IMG/VR virus record: IMGVR_UViG_3300044638_006592
Coordinates: 1-63,613 of that record
Length of the DNA: 63,613 bases
Source: a virus
Reading direction: 5' to 3' (one strand)
This document shows, one piece after another, positions 57,626-63,613 of this stretch. Position numbers and translations under genes: made by a program. The notes beneath the pieces were generated by a model. The model was not told where the DNA came from, did no database searches, and saw nothing but the letters and a program-made list of their open reading frames with translations. How positions within the stretch are numbered: the first letter of the stretch is position 1; each line of letters begins with the position of its first letter.

Positions 57626-58619
57626 AATACTATACGGTATACAAACCACAGGAAATGGACATATTTCACGTTCAGTAGAAATTATAAATAAAATACAGAA
57701 ATTTGAAAATTTTGAAATTGATGTTTTGTTATCGGGTCAACAAAAAAACATTGAATTACCTGAAAATATAAATGTAATCAAAAGATTAGATGGATTAAAG
57801 TTTAATACCAATGAAAAAATAAACTTAATTAATATCTTCAAAGGGAATAATTTAGTAAGATTTTTTAAAGACGTTTACTATTTGAATTTAAAAGGTTATG
57901 ATATTATTATAACAGACTTTGAACCCGTAACTAGTTGGGCGGCAATACTAAAAAGGAAAAAAATATTAGGTATTGGGAATCATTACAAATTTTTATCCAA
58001 AAGATTCAGTACTAACATGTATTACAATTTAAATAAAATAATGTGTAAGATAATATCACCAATAAGTTCATACATTTATTTTGATTATTTTAAGGGTGAA
58101 AAATCTTGTTTACCTATCATTAAAGGTGATTTAATACGTAACAAAGGTAAAATAGAAACAAACAAAAAAACTATTTTGACCTATATTCATTCGGTGCCAT
58201 GGCACCAACAATTGGTTCAATTTTCTAATCTTAGTGACTATAATTTCATCATATATACTTCGGATAAAGACTTACCTCAACAAACAATCAGAATTGCTAA
58301 TTTTAAAATAAAACAAGTTAATTCAAAAACATTCAACGATGACTTATTAAAGTCAGACGTTGTAATATGTAATGCTGGGTTTCAATTAACTAGCGAATGT
58401 TTATTTTTAGGGAAAAAATTGTATGTAATACCGATAAAAAATCAAATAGAACAGATTTATAATGCAGAACAATTAAAGAATATTGGTATTACGTCAGAAA
58501 AGCAAATTATAAAAGAAAAATTAATTGATTTAATTGAATCGGATTTTTTTGTTGAAATTAATTTTGACCAACAATACGAAACGAAAATCATAGACACGAT
58601 TAATGATATGGTTAAATAA
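57612..58619 (+). CDS. Glycosyltransferase, MurG/MJ1255-like (GT28-type fold)
   Basis: 335 residues from the ATG at 57612 (MKKIKILYGIQTTGNGHISR). The GxGHxxR-type loop NGHISRS, a central IITDFEPVTSW segment and the C-terminal donor site (SDVVICNAGFQLTSECLFLG) fit the GT28/MurG-like B fold. Probably transfers a sugar to a lipid or surface acceptor together with the phosphoesterase. Likely acquired from a Bacteroidota host. Confidence 0.82.
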   Translation: MKKIKILYGIQTTGNGHISRSVEIINKIQKFENFEIDVLLSGQQKNIELPENINVIKRLDGLKFNTNEKINLINIFKGNNLVRFFKDVYYLNLKGYDIIITDFEPVTSWAAILKRKKILGIGNHYKFLSKRFSTNMYYNLNKIMCKIISPISSYIYFDYFKGEKSCLPIIKGDLIRNKGKIETNKKTILTYIHSVPWHQQLVQFSNLSDYNFIIYTSDKDLPQQTIRIANFKIKQVNSKTFNDDLLKSDVVICNAGFQLTSECLFLGKKLYVIPIKNQIEQIYNAEQLKNIGITSEKQIIKEKLIDLIESDFFVEINFDQQYETKIIDTINDMVK

Positions 58620-58643
58620 GTTTTTTTATATATTTATCTCTAA

Positions 58644-59141
58644 ATGAACCTAACTGAAAACATAAATAGGATTAAACAAATGATGGGTATTATCAAAGAA
58701 GATATCCACTTTAATAATTGGTCTATACCTTCAAAAAAACAATTAAGATTAGAATATCAAATTGAACACGAATTAAAGGATGAAAATTACTTTGATTCAG
58801 AAAAAGAGTTTCTCAAAGCGGTAAACAACGGAAAAATAATTACAATAAAATCTGAGGATGATTCGGATATTATGAGTAGAAGTCGAAAAAAGAATTATGA
58901 TGACATTCTACAACTTATTAAGTCATATAAGTCATATCCTGAGTTTAGAAACGAAGAAACGTTACAAAAGATATATGATGGGTTTAAAAATAATGATAAA
59001 ATGGATTTACCAATCATTATTGAATTCTCCGATGGAACAAGAAAAGTCTTTTCAGGAAACACCAGATTAGATGTTGCATTTCAATTGGGAATTGAACCAA
59101 AAGTTTTATTGATTAAAAGTGAAAATACAAACTATTTATAA
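58644..59141 (+). CDS. Tagged ParB/sulfiredoxin-like domain protein
   Basis: 165 residues. MNLTENINRIKQMMGIIKED holds L-T-E and I-K-E. C-terminal half (MDLPIIIEFSDGTRKVFSGN, TRLDVAFQLGIEPKVLLI) shows the G-N-T-R-[LM]-x-x-A-x-x-x-G pattern of ParB/Srx-like nucleotide-using domains in phages. Possible DNase or CTPase; not determined. A TATATTTATC box is upstream. Confidence 0.68.
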   Translation: MNLTENINRIKQMMGIIKEDIHFNNWSIPSKKQLRLEYQIEHELKDENYFDSEKEFLKAVNNGKIITIKSEDDSDIMSRSRKKNYDDILQLIKSYKSYPEFRNEETLQKIYDGFKNNDKMDLPIIIEFSDGTRKVFSGNTRLDVAFQLGIEPKVLLIKSENTNYL

Positions 59142-59154
59142 ATAAAATAAGTAA

Positions 59155-59541
59155 ATGAGTCAATTAAAAAATACATTAGAATCACAAATACCTATAGTTA
59201 AAAACTTAATATATTTAACTGAAAAAGAAACTTTTGGTGATATTGACATTTCATTAGATGACCTTGATTATGATGAAAATGGTTTATATTCTGTAATAAT
59301 TAGAGTTGAATTTTCCATATCTACAAATCCGGATTATAATTCAATTGCTGATACATTAACACATGTTAGTGAAAAAATAGATAATGTCCTCCAAAAAGTA
59401 TCTTTTAACCTTAATGGAAAATTAAAAAAACCTGAAGTAAGTGATATAAATTATTCTGGTACTATGGTACTAAGTATGGTGTTCACTTATGATGATGAAG
59501 AGTTAAGAATCACATCCCACTCGATGTTTAGTCGAATTTAA
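59155..59541 (+). CDS. Hypothetical protein, 128 aa
   Basis: MSQLKNTLESQIPIVKNLIY followed by an acidic beta-rich domain (YSVIIRVEFSISTNPDYNS). Contains L-T-E near residue 22, a weak tag match. Not recognised. Confidence 0.55.
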   Translation: MSQLKNTLESQIPIVKNLIYLTEKETFGDIDISLDDLDYDENGLYSVIIRVEFSISTNPDYNSIADTLTHVSEKIDNVLQKVSFNLNGKLKKPEVSDINYSGTMVLSMVFTYDDEELRITSHSMFSRI

Positions 59542-59594
59542 TTTGACATAGTAAATTACATTTATTATTATTAGTCTTTCTACAAAATTAAAAA

Positions 59595-59951
59595 ATGAGA
59601 AAGATTTATCTTGCAATACCTTATACTGGTATGGAACAAAGTAGTTACGAACAAGTAACAAGTGCAACCGCACAAATAATAAATTCATACGAACTTAACG
59701 TTTTCAGTCCGATAACTCATTCACATCCACTAACAAAATATGGTGTGAAAGGAACATGGGATTACTGGCAAAGAATCGATTTCCAATTTATTGATTGGTG
59801 TGATGAAGTATGGGTTATGATACCAAAAGAAGGTGTTGACAGGGTTAAAAACTCAATAGGTGTTCAAAGTGAAATAGAATATGCAACAAACCTTGGAAAA
59901 CCTGTTAAATATATAACAATTCAAACAACAGTTCAGGAATATAATATATGA
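59595..59951 (+). CDS. DUF1937/nucleoside 2-deoxyribosyltransferase-like protein
   Basis: 118 residues. KIYLAIPYTGMEQSSYEQVT, then VFSPITHSHPLTKYG, WDYWQRIDFQFIDWCDEVWV, QSEIEYATNLGKPV is the pattern of DUF1937, related to nucleoside deoxyribosyltransferases. Probably nucleotide metabolism or sensing; catalytic competence not checked. Overlaps the next small gene by 4 nt. Confidence 0.82.
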   Translation: MRKIYLAIPYTGMEQSSYEQVTSATAQIINSYELNVFSPITHSHPLTKYGVKGTWDYWQRIDFQFIDWCDEVWVMIPKEGVDRVKNSIGVQSEIEYATNLGKPVKYITIQTTVQEYNI

Positions 59952-60091
59952 GATTCAAAGAATGGTTAAACAAAGGTGAAGGAGGTTCTTGGTATGAACC
60001 TTATGTTACAAATTTAGATTTGATACATATCTTTATTTTCACCTTAATAGGTTGTTTAATTATAATTTTGGGTTGTATGGTTATATCTTAA
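59948..60091 (+). CDS. Small membrane protein, 47 aa
   Basis: Encodes MRFKEWLNKGEGGSWYEPYV followed by one transmembrane helix (LIHIFIFTLIGCLIIILGCM). Starts inside the DUF1937 stop (ATGA), so coupled. Not recognised. Confidence 0.55.
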   Translation: MRFKEWLNKGEGGSWYEPYVTNLDLIHIFIFTLIGCLIIILGCMVIS

Positions 60092-60122
60092 CCAAATCAA
60101 ATTTCCATTATATTTATAATGG

Positions 60123-60455
60123 ATGAACTTACAAGAATCAATTAGAAAAGTATTAAGAGAGGTCAAAGAGGAATTCGAAGACTTCGCATCAACCCGTGGA
60201 AAAGGGGCTGAAAAAATTGCAAATAATGCAAAAGAAAAAGGGGGTTTAGCTCTCTTAACTTGGCATCATTTCAAAGTTAAATTACCATATTACAACAAAG
60301 CAAAAGAGGGGAAGATAGACATGGATGAGGTAAAAAAGGAATTTGATGCCACATACAAAAAAATATCATTAAATATGACTCAGATAGAGTTCCAAAGAGA
60401 AATGGGTCGATTAGAAGTTTTGGGCGAATTGTTAATTAGAAACAAAAAAGACTAA
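60123..60455 (+). CDS. Tagged helical protein, 110 aa
   Basis: MNLQESIRKVLREVKEEFED is the strongest type of tag (amphipathic helix, L-R-E). The rest is helical with GLALLTWHHFKVKLPYYNKA. ATTATATTTATAATGG precedes it. Very similar N-termini recur at 61080, 61553, 62146 and 62519. Function unknown; the T4 comparison suggests head packaging. Confidence 0.65.
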   Translation: MNLQESIRKVLREVKEEFEDFASTRGKGAEKIANNAKEKGGLALLTWHHFKVKLPYYNKAKEGKIDMDEVKKEFDATYKKISLNMTQIEFQREMGRLEVLGELLIRNKKD

Positions 60456-60478
60456 ATTAAGTTACAAGAAAACATTAT

Positions 60479-61069
60479 ATGAGATTTATTATTACTGAAA
60501 CACAATATAAAAAGTTTTTAACTTCTAGCTCTAAAATGAGTGACTCGATAAAGAACTATTTAAATACATATATTTCAAATGGTAAACGAAAAATAGGGAT
60601 TAAATCTCGTAATTATGGTAATTTACGAGAAGATTGGTGTGTTAAGGGAAAAGAAACCATTACTGCAGTTTACTATTTTGAAAATGGAGAACCCATCCAA
60701 GGAAATTTATATGTTTCAAAATCACTTATCGATGAAATACAATCTTTTTTTAGTGTGAGAAAATCATATGTAATTCAAATAATTGAGGAATGGTATGATG
60801 AAACTATGGTTCCTGAATTTGAAAAAATAATAGGTGAAAGTGGTTTACATATAACGGATATTAATGACATTGAAGAACATGATTGTATTTCTGAACCAAC
60901 AAAACCTGAAGGAATTACTGATGAAGAAATGATTGATTTTATTGATAAGAATACTGCATATAGAAGAGTGGAAATCATTGATAAAATTAAAACAGGGGAA
61001 AGAGACCTTGAAGATTTCTATTTGGACATTGTAGATACTGTAGAAAGAAAAAAACAATTAGGTTTTTAA
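60479..61069 (+). CDS. Tagged hypothetical protein, 196 aa
   Basis: MRFIITETQYKKFLTSSSKM carries I-T-E. Then comes the IQSFFSVRKSYVIQIIEEWY segment with a W-Y-D-E-T end, similar to the small tagged family, and an acidic extension. Not recognised. Confidence 0.6.
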   Translation: MRFIITETQYKKFLTSSSKMSDSIKNYLNTYISNGKRKIGIKSRNYGNLREDWCVKGKETITAVYYFENGEPIQGNLYVSKSLIDEIQSFFSVRKSYVIQIIEEWYDETMVPEFEKIIGESGLHITDINDIEEHDCISEPTKPEGITDEEMIDFIDKNTAYRRVEIIDKIKTGERDLEDFYLDIVDTVERKKQLGF

Positions 61070-61079
61070 AACTATTAAT

Positions 61080-61556
61080 ATGAATTTACAAGAAACCATA
61101 AAGAGAATATTGAGGGAAGAAAGAGAAATATCAACTAAATTATTGAGAAGACTTAATTTTGATATATTGGATAAAGGGTTTAATGACGCATTAAACATTT
61201 CCTCAATTAGATATGTTAAACACATTGACAAATGGAATAATATGACATTGGAAAAATTTAAGAACATGGTCATATCGATGATGATGGATGATGTTTTTTT
61301 TAAAATTGTGGGTTATGACGAATCGTATGATTCTTTATTTGATGAAATATTTGAATTTTTGATGGAATATTATTCATCAGATATGGAGAAAACATATAGA
61401 TTTTTTCAAATCGGTAAGTTACCTAATTATAAAACAAGGGGAGAACAAAATGAGTCAGAACTAACAGAAAAGTGTTGGAAAGGATATACTCAAAAGGGGA
61501 TGAAAACAATGTTTGGTAAGAGATACCCAAATTGTGTAAAGAAAACGAAAAAATGA
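61080..61556 (+). CDS. Tagged protein with C-terminal CWKGYTQKGMK motif
   Basis: 158 residues. MNLQETIKRILREEREISTK is a strong L-R-E tag. The end (ELTEKCWKGYTQKGMKTMFG, then KRYPNCVKKTKK) is a short conserved cysteine motif typical of T4-like phage proteins, comparable to the C...C segment of the 8914 protein. Possibly metal or protein binding. Overlaps the next gene (ATGA). Confidence 0.65.
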   Translation: MNLQETIKRILREEREISTKLLRRLNFDILDKGFNDALNISSIRYVKHIDKWNNMTLEKFKNMVISMMMDDVFFKIVGYDESYDSLFDEIFEFLMEYYSSDMEKTYRFFQIGKLPNYKTRGEQNESELTEKCWKGYTQKGMKTMFGKRYPNCVKKTKK

Positions 61557-62149
61557 GATTAGAAGAAACCATAAGAAGAATATTAAGGGAAGAAACTCAG
61601 GGTATTAATAAATTTATTGATACAATAGATTCCAAATTTAGATTATCGGAAGATTTAAAACAATTTTTGATTGATTTTATTAATAAATCAAATTGTAAGA
61701 ATATTGAGTTTTCAGGATTTAAAGCGCCAGCATTTGGTTTTGCTTTACATGATGGTGTACTAATTAATAAAATCATTTTAAATAATCAATTAGATTTTAT
61801 ATTGTTTGTTATTTTTCATGAGGTTGCTCACCAGTATCAATTTAAGAAATATGGTGTTGAAAAAATGTATGAATGTTATGTTGGAGATATGAGTGTTGAA
61901 GATGCTGCTAAATTCATGAAAAAAACTGAAGAAGTTGCTGATGATTTTGCCGCAAGAAAAATGAGAGAATTATATAAAAAAGGGTTAATTGATAGGTTAT
62001 ATATTGCACCTCAAATGTATAAAAATATGCCATTGAGTCAATTGATATTTATGATAAGTAATTATAAAAATCAGATGAAGAGTAAGAATATAACATCACC
62101 TGAGAAAATAAGTGAGTTTTTTTATAATATGGTTAAAAGTGAATTATGA
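61553..62149 (+). CDS. Tagged zinc metallopeptidase-like protein (HEVAHQ)
   Basis: 198 residues from the ATG at 61553 (MRLEETIRRILREETQGINK; L-R-E tag). LFVIFHEVAHQYQFKKYGVE contains HExxH with a helix; TEEVADDFAARKM downstream could supply the third ligand. A capsid-packaged protease would be a candidate early effector after DNA injection. Peptidase activity is inferred from the motif. Confidence 0.72.
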   Translation: MRLEETIRRILREETQGINKFIDTIDSKFRLSEDLKQFLIDFINKSNCKNIEFSGFKAPAFGFALHDGVLINKIILNNQLDFILFVIFHEVAHQYQFKKYGVEKMYECYVGDMSVEDAAKFMKKTEEVADDFAARKMRELYKKGLIDRLYIAPQMYKNMPLSQLIFMISNYKNQMKSKNITSPEKISEFFYNMVKSEL

Positions 62150-62517
62150 GATTACAAGAAACCATAAGAAGAATATTAAAAGAAGAATCCAAAAGAGATG
62201 AGATAATAGATTTATATCTAGCCAAAAGGATTTCATCTTTTACAAAATTTGATATGAAAGACGGATTACATCCAAGAATAGAATTTGTTGATGATAAATT
62301 ACACCATACAATGGTTGTAATAGATTTTAATAGACGTACACAGAAAAATGAGGTTCATATGGATGATAGTTTATATGGTGAAATATATAATATGTTTTCT
62401 ATGGATGGTTTTGAAGAAATACAAAAACATTTAAAAAGATGGTTTTCTAATAATTTTGATGGATTAAATGATATAAGTGAAATAGACACATTTGAAAATG
62501 ATGAATACATATATTGA
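62146..62517 (+). CDS. Tagged hypothetical protein, 123 aa
   Basis: MRLQETIRRILKEESKRDEI carries L-K-E. Then a beta-rich domain (GLHPRIEFVDDKLHHTMVVI) and a helical end with KRWFSNNFDGL, the W-F pattern again. Overlaps the preceding stop by 4 nt. Unknown function. Confidence 0.6.
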   Translation: MRLQETIRRILKEESKRDEIIDLYLAKRISSFTKFDMKDGLHPRIEFVDDKLHHTMVVIDFNRRTQKNEVHMDDSLYGEIYNMFSMDGFEEIQKHLKRWFSNNFDGLNDISEIDTFENDEYIY

Positions 62518-62518
62518 T

Positions 62519-63112
62519 ATGAACTTACAACAAACCATAAGAAGAATATTAAGGGAAGAAACCGAAATTCCTTTATTTATTAAAAGGAGATTCACACCTG
62601 AAGACCTTGAATGGTTAATTAACGATATTAAAGAATTAATTGAATTTGGTGAAAGTTTGGATACCGCAATTTATGATGGTGTTAGAGAATTTATTAAAGG
62701 TAAAAAATTTTCAGACATAGATGAGTTTGGTGATGAACAATCTTATTGGGATTCTTATTTAAAATATGAAAAACCATTGGTTAAATATGTAAAAGATAAT
62801 ATAAGCAATACACGGATTACCGAAGAAATCGGTGACAAAAAACACGATAAGTCCAGATTAATAGAGAAGTTATTATATACCACATTTGTTATACCAAATA
62901 AAGATATTGTATGTAGTGTTGAGGTAAAACATCCTGATGATAGGGAAGTACTGGAAGGTCAACCGAAATATATTAGTTATAGTATAACAATAACATTTAT
63001 TGGGGAAATTAGAACAAATACGTTAGGATTAATGAATGAAGTGTGGGGTATTGTATATGACTATACAAACACACCATGTGATATATATTCCAAGTACGTT
63101 AAAGAGTGTTAA
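62519..63112 (+). CDS. Tagged hypothetical protein, 197 aa
   Basis: Start at MNLQQTIRRILREETEIPLF (ATG 62519), rather than the upstream ATG that lies in the previous gene. L-R-E tag, acidic helical middle, beta-rich end (ISYSITITFIGEIRTNTLGL). Last of four consecutive tagged genes. Not recognised. Confidence 0.62.
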   Translation: MNLQQTIRRILREETEIPLFIKRRFTPEDLEWLINDIKELIEFGESLDTAIYDGVREFIKGKKFSDIDEFGDEQSYWDSYLKYEKPLVKYVKDNISNTRITEEIGDKKHDKSRLIEKLLYTTFVIPNKDIVCSVEVKHPDDREVLEGQPKYISYSITITFIGEIRTNTLGLMNEVWGIVYDYTNTPCDIYSKYVKEC

Positions 63113-63177
63113 TCATTTAGATTTAATGGGGGTTTTATATTATTTGTTAAAAACCAAATAAAAATTAAGACATGGAA

Positions 63178-63609
63178 TTAATAAATAAATTCTATTTCAT
63201 ATACGGGATGAATCTCGGTCCATCCATGTCTTTTATCAAAAACAAATGGTCCTGTAACCAAAACCCTATCACCTTTTTGGGGGATTAAAATACTATTTTT
63301 ATAATTAAAACAGATGGGGAATATTGTTCGGTGTCCACAAACAATCTCAACAACCAAACAACCATCTTGTTTGGTAAAATTTCTTTTATCCAAATAAGAG
63401 GTATCATCATGAAATAGGGTATCCAATTTTAAGTTAATATGGATATCACCGTCAAATGATTTTTTAATGGAATGGATGGTTCCAACAACGGAGATTTTAT
63501 CTTCAATCACTTTAAGTCTATGTGAATCAAAAACATGTTCCCAAATTTTAATATGGGATGAATCCGTGGGTGAAATAAATAAAAGGGTGGATAAAATAAA
63601 TGAAAACAT
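63178..63609 (-). CDS. Secreted OB-fold-like protein
   Basis: 143 residues. N-terminal signal-like segment (MFSFILSTLLFISPTDSS), then an OB-fold-like pattern: VVGTIHSIKKSFDGDIHINL, GCLVVEIVCG, KGDRVLVTGPFVFDKRHGWT and EIHPVYEIE. The HGWTEIHP ending is typical of small secreted OB-fold proteins of Bacteroidota. Function unknown; start lies 5 nt from the window end, so the gene appears complete. Confidence 0.65.
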   Translation of the reverse strand: MFSFILSTLLFISPTDSSHIKIWEHVFDSHRLKVIEDKISVVGTIHSIKKSFDGDIHINLKLDTLFHDDTSYLDKRNFTKQDGCLVVEIVCGHRTIFPICFNYKNSILIPQKGDRVLVTGPFVFDKRHGWTEIHPVYEIEFIY

Positions 63610-63613
63610 ATAA

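Noticed and set aside
664-60116. GATATTTATA as the T4 late promoter TATAAATA
   Set aside because: On the coding strand the box reads ATATTTAT, the complement of the T4 box, so it is described as a separate phage motif.

Overview
The window is a stretch of a large, AT-rich (roughly 30% GC by eye) tailed-phage genome, most likely a T4-like myovirus infecting a flavobacterium or another member of the Bacteroidota. Evidence for a phage: a gp46/SbcC-type recombination ATPase, a phage-sized sigma factor, an amidase endolysin, several DNA methyltransferases, DUF932, DUF3310 and PcfJ-like proteins, and dozens of short tightly packed genes with ATGA-type overlaps. Evidence for the host: Bacteroidota-type promoters (TTTTG, about 19 nt, TATCTTTG), few Shine-Dalgarno sequences, and homologues typical of that phylum (Hc1-like histone, DUF6915, LpxH-like and MJ1255-like pair).

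Layout. 0-5.3 kb: gp46-like gene broken at its Walker A motif by an atypically split intein with a Vsr-like homing endonuclease gene between the halves, then a sigma factor. 5.3-12 kb: membrane, coiled-coil and probable virion proteins plus an amidase. 12-15.6 kb: histone-like protein, small proteins, DnaJ. 15.6-17.7 kb: a gene whose 3' end is repeated as a CRISPR-like array, a GC-rich tandem repeat, an odd tRNA-like gene and small ORFs. 18-30 kb: Dam-type methylase, LRR protein, DUF932, PcfJ-like protein, thioredoxin, glutaredoxin, and two more methylases. 30-33.6 kb: peptidoglycan-binding protein, a second CRISPR-like array on a paralogous gene, DUF192, Nudix, SmpB. 33.6-39.7 kb: an integron-like array of six gene cassettes separated by near-identical attC-like sites, followed by a tyrosine recombinase. 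39.7-63.6 kb: membrane proteins, an SPFH protein, a CCA-adding-type enzyme, a phosphoesterase and glycosyltransferase pair, and many small proteins sharing a short N-terminal tag.

Three observations stand out. (1) Two arrays of 36-bp repeats with about 30-bp unique spacers start exactly at the 3' coding end of two paralogous genes; the repeat resembles type VI-B (Cas13b) direct repeats and no cas gene is present. (2) The cassette array shows the integron signature: each cassette's first bases are mostly the reverse complement of its last bases, next to a conserved 47-bp hairpin site. One cassette encodes a probable ADP-ribosyltransferase with the phage's own N-terminal tag and promoter motif. 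(3) More than 20 proteins start with a short helix or strand ending in [I/L]-x-E, the cleavage consensus of T4-type prohead proteases, suggesting a large set of capsid-packaged proteins; many of their genes follow a GATATTTATA motif that differs from the host-type promoters.

All functional calls come from reading motifs by eye; no database search was run.
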